A stretch of DNA of 64,000 bases from Cellulomonas sp. URHD0024 (GCF_000426185.1 NZ_KE384505.1:373741-437740), one strand, 5' to 3'. Numbered from the stretch's first letter, positions 1-10,617 are shown. The notes: generated from the sequence alone by a model not told the origin. Numbers and translations are program-made.

Positions 1-1297
1 GACGAACTGGGCGCACGAGGTGGGGCTGTGGACGCCGTTCCGCCGGTCCACGGTGGTCCACGGCGACGGTGAGCAGGTCGACGGGTTCGCGGACGTCGTG
101 ATCGTGAACTACGAGCTCCTGGACCGGCACGTCGGGTGGCTCGGCGACCTCGGCTTCCGCGGCATGGTCGTCGACGAGGCGCACTTCATCAAGAACAAGA
201 CGTCCCAGCGCTCCCAGCACGTGCTCGCGCTGTCCGAGCGGATCCGTGCGCGCGTCGCCCGGCCGCTGCTGATGGCGCTCACCGGCACCCCGCTGATCAA
301 CGACATCGAGGACTTCCGGGCGATCTGGCAGTTCCTCGGCTGGATCGACGACAGCAAGCCGCTCGGCAAGCTCCAGGCGGCGCTCGAGGAGACCGGGCTC
401 ACGCCCGCCGACCCTGGCTTCTACGCCGCGGCGCGGGCCAGCGTGATCGACCTGGGCATCGTGCGTCGTCGCAAGGTCGACGTGGTTGCCGACATCCCGG
501 CCCGTCGGGTCGCGGACCTGCCGGTCGAGCTCGACGGACCCGTGGGCCGCTCGATCCGCGCCGCCGAGGCCGCGCTCACCGCCCGGATGGTCGGGCGCTA
601 CCGGTCGGCCCTGGAGTTCCGTGGCGAGGGTGCCGCCCTGGACGGGATCGACGACGAGCTCGTCCGTCAGGTGGCGGCGGCGGAGCTGAAGGACTCGAGC
701 TCGAAGGCCGGCGGCGAGAACGTGTTCACCATGGTCCGTCGGATCGGCCAGGCCAAGGCCGGGCTGGCCGCCGACTACGCCGCTCAGCTCGCGCGCAACG
801 TCGGCAAGGTCGTGTTCTTCGCGAAGCACGTCGACGTGATGGACCAGGCCGAGCAGACCTTCGCGGACCGCGGGATCCGCTACGCCTCGATCCGCGGCGA
901 CCAGACGACGAGGACGCGCAACAAGAACATCGCGTCGTTCGTCGACGATCCCGAGGTGCAGATCGCCGTGTGCTCGCTCATGGCGGCCGGCGTCGGGCTG
1001 AACCTCCAGGTCGCCTCCAACCTGGTGCTCGCCGAGCTGTCCTGGACCGACGCGGAGCAGACCCAGGCCATCGACCGGATCCACCGGATCGGTCAGGACC
1101 AGCCCGTCACCGCGTGGCGGATCATCGCCGCGCAGACCGTCGACTCCAAGATCGCCGAGCTGATCGACAGCAAGGCGGGACTGGCCGCGCGGGCGCTGGA
1201 CGGGGCACCGGAGGACGAGGGCTCGTCGTCGACGGACGTCCAGCTGGAGACCCTCGTCGGGCTGCTGACCGATGCCCTCGCCGTGGGCGTGGTCTGA
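1..1297 (+). CDS. SNF2-family DEAD/DEAH helicase, 3' part (5' end outside window)
   Basis: The reading frame is open from base 2, so the N-terminus with the Walker A motif lies upstream of the window. The visible part starts in the motif Ia/Ib area (NWAHEVGLW). It continues with the DEAH box (VVDEAHFIKN), motif III (ALTGTPL), and a full helicase-C lobe with FFAKHVDVMDQ, AAGVGLNLQVAS and the SNF2 motif VI IDRIHRIGQDQPV. These are the hallmarks of SNF2-like ATP-dependent DNA translocases that remodel protein-DNA complexes or process DNA. Such proteins in actinobacteria are often fused to other N-terminal domains, which cannot be judged here. The stop codon sits in the loop of a strong terminator hairpin. 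Family is certain; the specific role is not known. Confidence 0.9.
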   Translation, partial: TNWAHEVGLWTPFRRSTVVHGDGEQVDGFADVVIVNYELLDRHVGWLGDLGFRGMVVDEAHFIKNKTSQRSQHVLALSERIRARVARPLLMALTGTPLINDIEDFRAIWQFLGWIDDSKPLGKLQAALEETGLTPADPGFYAAARASVIDLGIVRRRKVDVVADIPARRVADLPVELDGPVGRSIRAAEAALTARMVGRYRSALEFRGEGAALDGIDDELVRQVAAAELKDSSSKAGGENVFTMVRRIGQAKAGLAADYAAQLARNVGKVVFFAKHVDVMDQAEQTFADRGIRYASIRGDQTTRTRNKNIASFVDDPEVQIAVCSLMAAGVGLNLQVASNLVLAELSWTDAEQTQAIDRIHRIGQDQPVTAWRIIAAQTVDSKIAELIDSKAGLAARALDGAPEDEGSSSTDVQLETLVGLLTDALAVGVV

Positions 1298-1312
1298 GAG
1301 CCACGCCCACGG
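1281..1312. terminator. Bidirectional terminator hairpin
   Basis: Perfect 12-bp arms CCGTGGGCGTGG (1281-1292) and CCACGCCCACGG (1301-1312) with an 8-nt loop. The hairpin overlaps the last codons and stop of the plus-strand helicase and ends just before the stop of the converging minus-strand gene, so it can serve both transcripts. Confidence 0.8.
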
Positions 1313-1320
1313 CTGGGACG

Positions 1321-1842
1321 TCAGAGGCCGCGCGCGGACCGCGCCTGGTAGTACGCGGAGGACGCGGGCCGCCAGAGCAGCACGAGGATCACCACGGCGA
1401 GCACGACCGAGACCAGCTGCAGCGCGATCGCCGGGCCTGCCGAGTTCGACAGGCTCAGCAGGGTGCCGACGACACTGAGGGCGCCGAGCACCGTCGAGAC
1501 GATCCGGGCCCAGGACCGACCGGCCCCGTTGGCCGCAGCCATCCAGAGCCACACGATCACGGCGACCAGTCCGAGGACCGTCGCGAACACCAGGCCCGCC
1601 GTCACTGCGGTGTCCACCTCGTCTGCCGTGAGGGCCGGCCCCGCCGCCGCCACCTTGTCGTGCAGCTGGCTCTTGGTCGCCCAGCTGACGACGATGCCGA
1701 GCAGGCTCAGCGCGGCACCGACGTACATGAGCTGCACGGCCCGAGTCAGGCTTGACGGACGCTCCACAGGTTCCTGCGCCTGCGGCTGGTACTGGGGTGC
1801 GACGGGCATCGAGGGCGTCGACTCGGGGTCGCCGTACGTCAT
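1321..1842 (-). CDS. Small multi-pass membrane protein, function unknown
   Basis: 173 residues starting at ATG 1842, chosen because CAGGAG lies 6 nt upstream; longer upstream extensions have no ribosome site. The first about 40 residues are Pro/Gln/Glu-rich and probably cytosolic. Four hydrophobic segments follow (LMYVGAALSLLGIVVSWA, VTAGLVFATVLGLVAVIVWLWMA, ARIVSTVLGALSVVGTLLSL, LQLVSVVLAVVILVLLW), then a short tail SSAYYQARSARGL. This is the common actinobacterial architecture of a Pro-rich tail plus four helices with a terminal YYxA sequence. No catalytic motif is visible. It converges on the SNF2 helicase gene and shares its terminator. Confidence 0.75.
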   Translation of the reverse strand: MTYGDPESTPSMPVAPQYQPQAQEPVERPSSLTRAVQLMYVGAALSLLGIVVSWATKSQLHDKVAAAGPALTADEVDTAVTAGLVFATVLGLVAVIVWLWMAAANGAGRSWARIVSTVLGALSVVGTLLSLSNSAGPAIALQLVSVVLAVVILVLLWRPASSAYYQARSARGL

Positions 1843-2007
1843 GGGTGCTCCTGAGAATAGATGTCGTGTGAACGTTTGCCTCCGGACGCTACCGGGTTCC
1901 GGCGGAAAGATCAGGGCATAGGGGGACATTTTTTCCGCGACGTCGCCGGGCAGCCTGGTCACGGTGGGCGTGGATCGCTCGTGCGCGATCGTGCAGGGCA
2001 GAACTGG

Positions 2008-3249
2008 TCAGGCGCTGCCGGCCCGGGCGAGCAGATGTGCCCGTTCGGCCCCGTTCGTGGTGAGCTCGGCGGCGCGCCGGAACTCGGCCCGCGCCTCCGC
2101 GGAGCGGCCGAGCTTGGCCAGCAGGTCGCCGCGCACGCTCGGGAGCAGGTGGTAGCCGCGCAGCGCGACGACGTCGAGCAGGTCGTCGGTCACTGCGAGG
2201 CCGGCCGCTGGTCCGTCCGCCATCGAGACGGCGACCGCGCGGTTCAGCTCGACGATGGGCGAGCGGGTCAACGTGACGAGGTCGCCGTACAGGGCGGCGA
2301 TCTGGGCCCAGTCGGTGTCCTGCGCGCGGGGTGCTCGGGCGTGGCAGGCCGCGATGGTGGCCTGGATCGCGTAGGGACCGGCGCCGCCGAGCTCCTGCGC
2401 CCGACCGAGCGCGGCGAGCCCGTGGGTGATCAGGAGCCGGTCCCAGCGGCTGCGGTCCTGCTGGTCGAGCGTGACGATCGAGCCGTCGGGCCCGGTGCGG
2501 GCCCGCAGGCGGGACGCCTGGATCTCCATCAACGCCACGAGGGCGTGCGTCTCCGGCTCGCCGGGGGCCAGCGCGGCGAGCATGCGGCCCAGGCGCATCG
2601 CCTCGTGGCACAGCTCGGCGCGCGCCCACTGCTCCCCGGAGGTCGCGGTGTAGCCCTCGTTGAAGACGAGGTAGACGGTCTCGAGCACGGAGCCGAGGCG
2701 GGCGCCGAGCTCCTCGCCCACGGGGACCTCGAACGGCACGCGCGCCTCGGTGAGCGCCTTCTTCGCCCGCGTGATCCGTGCGGCCATCGTCGTCGTCTGC
2801 ACCAGGAACGCGCGCGCGATCTCCTCGGTCGACAGTCCGGCGACCATCTTCAGGGTCAGGGCCACGCGGGCGTCGACCGACAGCACCGGGTGGCACGCGG
2901 TGAACATCAGCCGCAGGACGTCGTCGTCCACCCGGGGTTCGAGCTCGATCTCGCTCGTCGGATCCGGGTGGTCACCGAGCTCGCGACCGAGCAGCTCGAC
3001 CTTTCTGCGCAGGGTCACGGCGCGACGGATCGAGTCGACGCCGCGGCGGCGCGCCACGGCCATGAGCCAGGCGCCCGGGTTGTCCGGGACGCCTGACTCG
3101 GGCCACTGCTCCAGCGCCGCGACGAGGGCGTCCTGCGCCAGGTCCTCCGCCAGCCCGACGTCGCGCACCACCCGGGTCAGGCCCCCGATCAGCCGGGCGG
3201 ACTCGATCCGCCAGACCGCGTCGATCGCCTGCTGGGTCGCCGAGGTCAC
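2008..3249 (-). CDS. ECF42-type RNA polymerase sigma factor with C-terminal DUF6596/TPR-like extension
   Basis: 413 residues. The GTG start at 3249 overlaps the stop of the upstream YCII gene as GTGA, so translation is probably coupled. Sigma region 2 occupies about residues 8-80 (DVGLAEDLAQDALVAALEQWP, NPGAWLMAVARRRGVDSIRR). Region 4 is at about 115-165 (MFTACHPVLSVDARVALTLKMVAGLSTEEIA...VQTTTMAARITRAKKAL). The remaining about 230 residues form the long C-terminal extension typical of the SigJ/ECF42 class, with the VYLVFNEGY and LCHEAMRLGRML sequences of the DUF6596 region and helical repeats up to RGDLLAKLGRSAEARAEFRRA. ECF42 factors are genetically linked to DGPF/YCII proteins rather than to classical anti-sigma factors, exactly as here. 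The controlled regulon is not visible from sequence. Confidence 0.93.
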   Translation of the reverse strand: MTSATQQAIDAVWRIESARLIGGLTRVVRDVGLAEDLAQDALVAALEQWPESGVPDNPGAWLMAVARRRGVDSIRRAVTLRRKVELLGRELGDHPDPTSEIELEPRVDDDVLRLMFTACHPVLSVDARVALTLKMVAGLSTEEIARAFLVQTTTMAARITRAKKALTEARVPFEVPVGEELGARLGSVLETVYLVFNEGYTATSGEQWARAELCHEAMRLGRMLAALAPGEPETHALVALMEIQASRLRARTGPDGSIVTLDQQDRSRWDRLLITHGLAALGRAQELGGAGPYAIQATIAACHARAPRAQDTDWAQIAALYGDLVTLTRSPIVELNRAVAVSMADGPAAGLAVTDDLLDVVALRGYHLLPSVRGDLLAKLGRSAEARAEFRRAAELTTNGAERAHLLARAGSA

Positions 3250-3656
3250 CTGAGGTCTGCGCGCGCCTGCTCGTCGGCCGCCGCGAGATCCGCGGGGAAC
3301 GCGTCCCCGAAGTCGTCGGCGTCGAGGATCTTGCGGAGCTCGACGTGGCTGTTGCGCAGCGGCGAGCGCTTGACCCACTCGACCGCCTCGTCCATCGACG
3401 CCACCTCCCAGATCTGGAATCCGGCGATCAGCTCTTTCGTCTCGGCGAACGGGCCGTCGATCACCGAGCACCTGCCGTCGCCGTCGAAGGCGAGCCGCTT
3501 GCCCTTGCTGGTGGGCTGCAGCCCGTCGGACGCCAGCACGACGCCCGCCTCGACCAGCGTGTCGTTGAACTGCTCCATCGCCACGAAGTCCTCCGGGGAA
3601 CCGAACTCACCGGACTCGGACTGCTCCGTCGCCTTGCCCAGAACCAAGACCCTCAT
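3246..3656 (-). CDS. YCII-related DGPF-domain protein, partner of ECF42 sigma factor
   Basis: 136 residues from ATG 3656 with AAGGAG 8 nt upstream. The sequence MRVLVLGKATEQSE...FVAMEQFNDTLVEAGVVLASDGLQPT and VIDGPFAETKELIAGFQIWEVASMDEAVEWVKRSP is the signature of the DGPF (YCII-like) family, with the DGPF motif itself present. The last codons overlap the sigma factor start by 4 nt. Members of this family usually sit beside ECF42 sigma genes and are thought to be sigma-controlled targets or modulators; the exact biochemical role is unknown. The divergent neighbour begins about 130 bp upstream, and that spacer should hold the promoters of both. Confidence 0.92.
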   Translation of the reverse strand: MRVLVLGKATEQSESGEFGSPEDFVAMEQFNDTLVEAGVVLASDGLQPTSKGKRLAFDGDGRCSVIDGPFAETKELIAGFQIWEVASMDEAVEWVKRSPLRNSHVELRKILDADDFGDAFPADLAAADEQARADLR

Positions 3657-3786
3657 CGTCGTGCTCCTTCGCGTCCGCCCAGGATCGGCCCGATTGACCA
3701 CATCCACTCTGGCTCGCCCGAGCGTCGAACGGGAAGAGCGGAAATCGACAGGGTGTCCGAGCGACCCGACCTCGATAGCCTCGAGC

Positions 3787-4407
3787 ATGATCTGGCTCGA
3801 GGTCGTCGGATGGGCCGGGTCGGCCCTCGTCATCGTGTCCCTGATGCAGGCGCGCGTGCTGCGCTTCCGGGTGCTCAACCTGATCGGCGCCCTCCTCGCG
3901 GCGGTCTACAACGCGATCATCGGGGTCTGGCCCTTCGCCGCCATGAACGCCGTGATCGTCGTCATCGACGTGTACTGGCTCGTCAAGCTGCTGCGCGAGC
4001 GGCACGACGAGACCGTCTACTCGGTGGTGGAGGTCGACGGCGACGACGCGTACCTGCAGCACGTGCTGCAGGTGCACCAGGAGGACATCGCGAAGTTCCA
4101 GCCGTCGTTCACGAGCGACGGGACCGGTGCGGCGTTCCTCGTGCAGCGTGGCGACGAGACCGTCGGCGTGGTGGTCGTGCGGGATGCGGGCGGCGGGGTC
4201 GGCCGGGTGGAGCTCGACTACGTGACGCCCCGGTTCCGGGACTTCACGCCGGGGGAGTTCGTGTACCGGCACAGCGGCGTGTTCGCCGCGCACGGCCTGC
4301 GGTCGCTCGTCGTCGACGCCCTGCCGCAGAACCAGGACTACCTCCAGCGCGTCGGCTTCCGTCCCGGGCCGGCGGGTTGGACCCGAGCGGTGGACGTCGC
4401 CGCGTAG
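3787..4407 (+). CDS. YgjV-like membrane domain fused to a GNAT-like C-terminal domain
   Basis: 206 residues from ATG 3787. Residues 1-70 form three hydrophobic helices (IWLEVVGWAGSALVIVSLMQ, VLNLIGALLAAVYNAIIGVWPFA, NAVIVVIDVYWLVKLL), matching the inner-membrane YgjV pattern. Residues about 75-205 look like a soluble acyltransferase-type fold (FLVQRGDETVGVVVVRDAGGG, VELDYVTPRFRDFTPGEFVYRHSGVFAAHGLRSLVV, NQDYLQRVGFRPG). The ending NxxYLxRxGF resembles the GNAT C-terminal strand-helix, but no clear acetyl-CoA loop (Q/RxxGxG/A) is present, so activity is doubtful. It is transcribed divergently from the YCII/sigma operon. Confidence 0.75.
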   Translation: MIWLEVVGWAGSALVIVSLMQARVLRFRVLNLIGALLAAVYNAIIGVWPFAAMNAVIVVIDVYWLVKLLRERHDETVYSVVEVDGDDAYLQHVLQVHQEDIAKFQPSFTSDGTGAAFLVQRGDETVGVVVVRDAGGGVGRVELDYVTPRFRDFTPGEFVYRHSGVFAAHGLRSLVVDALPQNQDYLQRVGFRPGPAGWTRAVDVAA

Positions 4408-4490
4408 GCCTGACGTTCGCGTGGACAGCGGTCAGCAGCCCCACAAGACTGGACGCACACACAGGGCAGCGCCCACGACGAGGAGGCCCG

Positions 4491-5237
4491 ATGGCTTCGT
4501 TCGGCCGGTCCGACGACCTGCAGGGTGCCGAGTTCCGCTGGGTGAACCTGCGGGGAGCCCGGTTCGTCGAGGCCGACCTGTCCGGTGTCGTGATGCGCGC
4601 GGTCGACATCGCGAACGCCGACATCGACGCACCCTGGATCACCGACGGGGAGAGCTCGTTCTGGGTCAACGGCGTGGACGTCGCGCCGCTGGTCGACGCC
4701 GAGCTCGACCGGCGCTTCCCGGGCCGCGAGCAGCGCCGAGCAGCGGATCCGGAGGGTCTGCGGTCGGCGTGGGCGGCCGTCGAGCGCACCTGGGCAGCCA
4801 CGCTCGAACGCGTCGCGACGATGCCGCCCGGCACGGTCCACGTGTCCGTGGGCGGCGAGTGGTCGTTCGCGCAGACTCTGCAGCACCTGGTGATGGCGAC
4901 GGACACCTGGCTGGGCAAGGCGATCCTGCAGCTCGAGCAGCCGTTCCACCCGATCGGCCAGTCCTACACGACGGACCAGACCGAGGACGCGCCGGTGCCC
5001 TCGCAGGACGGCCCGTCGTACGAGGAGGTCCTCGAGGTTCGCGCGGGCCGGGTGGCGATGGTGCGTGACTTCGTCGCGACCGTGACGTCGGAGCAGCTCG
5101 ACGCCGAGCGTGCGAACCCGCACGACCCCGACTACCCGGAGACCGTCCGGCACTGCGTGCAGGTGATCCTCGAGGAGGAGTGGGAGCACCACCGCTTCGC
5201 CGTCCGCGACCTGGAGCTGATCGGGAAGCTGGTGTGA
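4491..5237 (+). CDS. Pentapeptide-repeat / DinB_2 fusion protein
   Basis: 248 residues; ATG 4491 is preceded by GAGGAGG 5 nt upstream. The N-terminus (residues 5-45) carries pentapeptide-like A(D/N)Lxx units (LQGAEFRWVNLRGARFVEADLSG, IANADID). Residues about 100-248 are a DinB-like four-helix domain (WSFAQTLQHLVMATDTWLGKAIL, VLEVRAGRVAMVRDFVATVT, VILEEEWEHHRFAVRDLELI). The histidines in QTLQHL and EEEWEHHRF are placed as in DinB/YfiT-type metal-binding proteins, which often act as thiol-dependent transferases. This pairing recurs in actinobacteria. Substrate unknown. It is preceded by the YgjV fusion gene with an 83-bp gap. Confidence 0.85.
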   Translation: MASFGRSDDLQGAEFRWVNLRGARFVEADLSGVVMRAVDIANADIDAPWITDGESSFWVNGVDVAPLVDAELDRRFPGREQRRAADPEGLRSAWAAVERTWAATLERVATMPPGTVHVSVGGEWSFAQTLQHLVMATDTWLGKAILQLEQPFHPIGQSYTTDQTEDAPVPSQDGPSYEEVLEVRAGRVAMVRDFVATVTSEQLDAERANPHDPDYPETVRHCVQVILEEEWEHHRFAVRDLELIGKLV

Positions 5238-5408
5238 ACGCGCCGAGCAGCGGGCCGTTCATCCCGCGGGTGCCGACGGCTCACCCGCTGTTCGCACGGG
5301 TCGCCGAGGGTGGAATCGGCCGCTCGGGGCGGGTCGCGGCGTCATGCCGGTCGACGTGCGGCCCCGGCGGTGAGAGGGTCGACTGACGCAAAAGCCGCGG
5401 AGGGCGCA

Positions 5409-6932
<1,524 letters not shown>

Positions 6933-6995
6933 CGCACGCAAACAGGTGACTCGGACGGGCGTTCAGAGGTCGGCCCGCTAGGCTTCGCGCTCACC

Positions 6996-9644
6996 ATGGC
7001 CCTTCAGACAGAGTCGTCCCCGGCCCGGTCGCGCACGCGGTTGCGCCGCCGCGAGGTCCGCACGTCCGTGATCGCTGGTTCGGTCGTCGTCGTGCTCGTC
7101 GCGCTGCTCGCGTTCCTCGACCCGACGGGGTTGCTCGCGCCGGTCGGCGGCCACGGCATGCCCGTGATCCGGTTCGGGGGTGTCTACCAGTGGGCGCCGC
7201 TGGTGGTCGGCCTGCCCGTCCTGCTCGCCGGCACGGTGCTGCCGGTCTACGCGGTCGGCCGGTCCAGCGCCCGAGCCGGCTGGATGTTCCTGGCGACGTG
7301 GATCGCCGTCACGGGGGCCGTCGCGCTCGCCGCCGCCGCCACCGGCCTTGCCGCCGCGCTCCCGCTGGTCGGACCGCATCTGAGCTTCGTGTCGGCGCTG
7401 ACGTTCGCCGTCGCGACGAGCGGGTTCGCCGGTCTCAAGGGTCTGGTCGCCGGACCGCTGGTCGGCCTCGCGGCGGCGCTGGCCCACGGCCGACGACAGA
7501 CCGACCCCGCCGGCACCGAGACAGCCGACCTCGACACAGCCGGCGACGACGCAGCCGTCGGCGGCAGGGCCGACACCGCAGCCGGCGCTACGGCCACGAC
7601 GGGCGGTCCTGCGCCGGCTCCCGCCGAGGCGCCCAGCCGCCCGACCGTAGCCACGGCGACGGGTCTCGCCGTGGGGATCATGTTCGTCGTCGTGGCGCTC
7701 GCGGCTGTGGGCAACACCTCGTGGCGCGGCGGGCCGGTCGGCTACGCGTTCGCCGGACCGCTGCTGGCGCCGACCACTGCCGCCAGCGCGTTGGGCGCCC
7801 TGGCCGGGACGCTGGTGTTCCTCGCCATCTTCGGGCTGACCGTCCGGTCCGCGCTGCGGCGGACTCCCGACGAGGGCGCGCTTGCCGTCTGGCTCGCCGC
7901 GATCGTCGCAGGTGTGGCGCTGGGGGTGCTCGGGGCGGTCGTCGCCGGTGCGACCGGCCACCTCGACGTCGCGGGCCCGGACAGCTGGTGGATCGCGACG
8001 ACACTCATCGCGGTCGCCACCGGGATCGGGTACGGCGTCGGGGTCGGCCCGATCGCCGCGGCAGCGACGGCACTCATGGGACGCGGCCGTGTGCGCGTGC
8101 CGCAGCTGCGCACCTGGGTCGTCGTCGGAACCGCCGTGGTCCTGCTCCTGGTCCCGCTCGCGGTGCCGACGCCCGCGAAGGGGCCCGACGCCGTACCGCC
8201 GCAGAAGGCGAGCGGCGGGATGGAGCGGCTGCACCTGCTGCCGGCGCGCGAGAAGGGCGGCCTGCCGGTGATCGGCGACGTCACCGGGCGGCGGGTGATC
8301 CTGCGCGGCGCCAACGTGAACCAGCTGATCGACTACTACCTGCGAGACCCTGCCGTCCCGGCGACACAGCCGCCGACCGACGAGGACTTCGCGCAGATGG
8401 CGGCGATGGGCTTCAACGTGGTGCGCCTCGGCATGTCGTGGTCGCGGCTGGAGCCGACTCGGGGTTCGTTCGACGAGGACTACCTGGACGAGGTCAAGAA
8501 CGCCGTCGCGGACGCCAAGAGGAACGGCCTGTACACCGTCCTCGACATGCACGAGGACGCCTGGGGCAACGCGCTGGCGCGGCCCGACGAGAGCTGTGGC
8601 CTCGGGACCTCGCCGACCACCGGCTGGGACGGTGCCCCGGACTGGGCGACGTTCACCGACGGCGCCCTGCACTGCCAGTTCATGGCGCGCGACCTGGCGC
8701 CCGCGGTCGCGACGGCGTACAGCAGCTTCTACACGGACCGCGACGGGATCCAGAAGGAGCTCGTGCGCACCTGGGCGACCGTCGCCGCCGCCTTCGCGGA
8801 CGAGCCGGCCGTCGCCGGGTACGACCTGTTCAACGAGCCCGGCATCGGCGCGACGCCGCCGGTCAGCAGCGGCCTGCTGCTCGGGCGGTACTACGACGCG
8901 GCGATCACGGCGATCCGCGAGGCCGAGTCGACGTCCGGCGGCTTCGCGCACCTCGCCTTCTTCGAGCCGAGCGTGCTGTGGTCCGGCCTCGGGTTCGACG
9001 TGACGCCGCCGCCCGGGTTCACCAGCGACACGCAGCTGGTGTTCTCGCCGCACCCGTACAGCGAGTCGATCACGCTGGACCAGAGCCTCGGGCTGACGAT
9101 CGCGTCGATCGAGCGGAACCTGACGATGTCCGCCGAGGCGGCCAGGTCGTACGGCGCCGCGCTCTGGCTGGGGGAGTGGGGCTGGTTCGGGGACCCCGAC
9201 GTCGACGGTGCCAAGGTGCAGCGCTTCGTCGGCGCACAGGACCGGCTCGGCGTCGGCGGCGCCTTCTGGGTGTGGCGGCAGGGCTGCGGCTCCCCGGAGA
9301 CCGGCGACGACGCGACCAGCTCCGGCAACCTCGTCTCGGTCGACTGCGCCACCGGCGAGCTGACCCCGCCCCCGGCCGGCTTCGCGGAGCCGCTGAGCCG
9401 GGCGTACCCGCAGGCGTTCCCCGGACGGCTCGACTCGCTGATGTCCGGCGGCGCCGGACTGACGTTCCGGGCGTCCGTCGACGACCCCGACATCAACTGC
9501 CGGCTCGACGTGTGGGTGCCGGGCGATGCGTCACCGGTCGTGAGCACGGTGGGCGTGACGGGGGTCGAGACGACGAAGGTCGACGGCGGCTGGCGGGTGA
9601 CCGGGTGTGCCACGGGCCGCTACACGGTCGAGGTGGGGGCCTGA
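6996..9644 (+). CDS. Membrane-anchored GH5-family glycoside hydrolase (endoglycoceramidase-like)
   Basis: 882 residues from ATG 6996. The first about 400 residues contain a cytosolic Arg-rich start and about eight hydrophobic segments, broken by an Ala/Thr/Asp-rich stretch. After the last helix (TWVVVGTAVVLLLVPLAVP) the catalytic domain begins near residue 420 (VTGRRVILRGANVNQL). GH5 landmarks are MGFNVVRLGMSW, VLDMHEDAWGN, YDLFNEPG with acid/base E614, SPHPYS, and LWLGEWGWFG with nucleophile E727. The cysteine-containing loop ESCGLG and the YSSFY-type sequence resemble the endoglycoceramidase-like branch of GH5 rather than a classical cellulase. The catalytic domain would face outside, with a C-terminal beta domain (about 800-882). 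Substrate is not determined by sequence; a glycolipid or membrane-proximal glycan is plausible. Confidence 0.88.
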   Translation: MALQTESSPARSRTRLRRREVRTSVIAGSVVVVLVALLAFLDPTGLLAPVGGHGMPVIRFGGVYQWAPLVVGLPVLLAGTVLPVYAVGRSSARAGWMFLATWIAVTGAVALAAAATGLAAALPLVGPHLSFVSALTFAVATSGFAGLKGLVAGPLVGLAAALAHGRRQTDPAGTETADLDTAGDDAAVGGRADTAAGATATTGGPAPAPAEAPSRPTVATATGLAVGIMFVVVALAAVGNTSWRGGPVGYAFAGPLLAPTTAASALGALAGTLVFLAIFGLTVRSALRRTPDEGALAVWLAAIVAGVALGVLGAVVAGATGHLDVAGPDSWWIATTLIAVATGIGYGVGVGPIAAAATALMGRGRVRVPQLRTWVVVGTAVVLLLVPLAVPTPAKGPDAVPPQKASGGMERLHLLPAREKGGLPVIGDVTGRRVILRGANVNQLIDYYLRDPAVPATQPPTDEDFAQMAAMGFNVVRLGMSWSRLEPTRGSFDEDYLDEVKNAVADAKRNGLYTVLDMHEDAWGNALARPDESCGLGTSPTTGWDGAPDWATFTDGALHCQFMARDLAPAVATAYSSFYTDRDGIQKELVRTWATVAAAFADEPAVAGYDLFNEPGIGATPPVSSGLLLGRYYDAAITAIREAESTSGGFAHLAFFEPSVLWSGLGFDVTPPPGFTSDTQLVFSPHPYSESITLDQSLGLTIASIERNLTMSAEAARSYGAALWLGEWGWFGDPDVDGAKVQRFVGAQDRLGVGGAFWVWRQGCGSPETGDDATSSGNLVSVDCATGELTPPPAGFAEPLSRAYPQAFPGRLDSLMSGGAGLTFRASVDDPDINCRLDVWVPGDASPVVSTVGVTGVETTKVDGGWRVTGCATGRYTVEVGA

Positions 9645-9714
9645 CCGCCTCCGCGGCGCGCGCCTGACGTCGACGCGAGACCATGGCGGTCTCGACTCGG
9701 CAAAGGAGCGTGCG

Positions 9715-10488
9715 ATGCGCACGGTAGTCGTCACGGGAGCTGCGTCCGGGATCGGCTTGGCCACCAAGGAGCTGCTCGAGTCCCGCGGAGAGCGCGTCAT
9801 CGGGGTCGACCTCCACGACAGCGACGTCGTCGTCGACCTGACGTCGGCAGACGGCCGGCGCGACCTGGTCGAGCAGGCCCGCGACCTCAGCGGCGGCACG
9901 ATCGACGCGATCGCGGCGATCGCCGGTGTGGCGAGCTCGGGCGCCGCGGTCGTCGCCGTCAACTACTTCGGCGCGCTCGCCACCCTGGAAGGGCTGCGGC
10001 CGCTCCTCGCCGGCTCGTCCGCACCGCGCGCGGTCGTCACCTCCTCGATGTCCAGCCTGCTGCCGCGCGACGACGAGCTGGTCGACCTCTGCCTCGCCGA
10101 CCAGGAGCGCGCTGCCCTCGACCGGGCCGACACGCTCGTCGACACCGGTCTCGGCCGCCTCGTCTACGGCACGTCGAAGGCGGCTCTGAGCCGCTGGCTG
10201 CGGCGGTCCGCCCCGGCCGAGCGCTGGGCCGGCGCCGGGATCCCGCTCAACGCGATCGCGCCCGGGATCGTCAAGACCCCCCTGGTCGCGAGCCTCATCT
10301 CCACCCCCGAGCGGCGGGAGGCTCTCGCCGAGCAGGTGCCGATGCCGCTGAACGGGTTCATGGAGCCGTCCGCGCCTGCGGCACTCCTCGCCTGGCTGAT
10401 CAGCGAGGAGAACACGCACCTGTGCGGTCAGGTCGTCTTCATCGACGGGGGCTCCGACGCCGTGCTCCGTGGTGACTCGACCTGGTGA
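9715..10488 (+). CDS. SDR-family NAD(P)-dependent oxidoreductase
   Basis: 257 residues; AAAGGAG lies 7 nt before ATG 9715. The Rossmann motif TGAASGIG is at residues 7-14, an acidic residue after strand 2 (GVDLHDSD) suggests NAD preference, and the catalytic Y151-x3-K155 (YGTSK) and Ser of VVTSSMSS are present. The PGIVKTPL and FIDGGSDA sequences follow the SDR plan. The layout, with a short segment between strands 3 and 5 (AAIAGVASSGAAVVAVNYFGA), resembles the 3-alpha-hydroxysteroid / coniferyl-alcohol dehydrogenase branch. Substrate unknown. It stands alone downstream of the GH5 gene. Confidence 0.93.
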   Translation: MRTVVVTGAASGIGLATKELLESRGERVIGVDLHDSDVVVDLTSADGRRDLVEQARDLSGGTIDAIAAIAGVASSGAAVVAVNYFGALATLEGLRPLLAGSSAPRAVVTSSMSSLLPRDDELVDLCLADQERAALDRADTLVDTGLGRLVYGTSKAALSRWLRRSAPAERWAGAGIPLNAIAPGIVKTPLVASLISTPERREALAEQVPMPLNGFMEPSAPAALLAWLISEENTHLCGQVVFIDGGSDAVLRGDSTW

Positions 10489-10617
10489 AGGTGCCCGGCG
10501 GCGCGGGCCGGGCCGATAGCCTCTCGCCGGTCTCCTGGCCGTCCGGGTAGGCGTCGTCGTGCCGACGGTCGCGACGTCCGCCCCGTCGAGCGAGCGGGCG
10601 CCGGCCCATCCGGCGTC

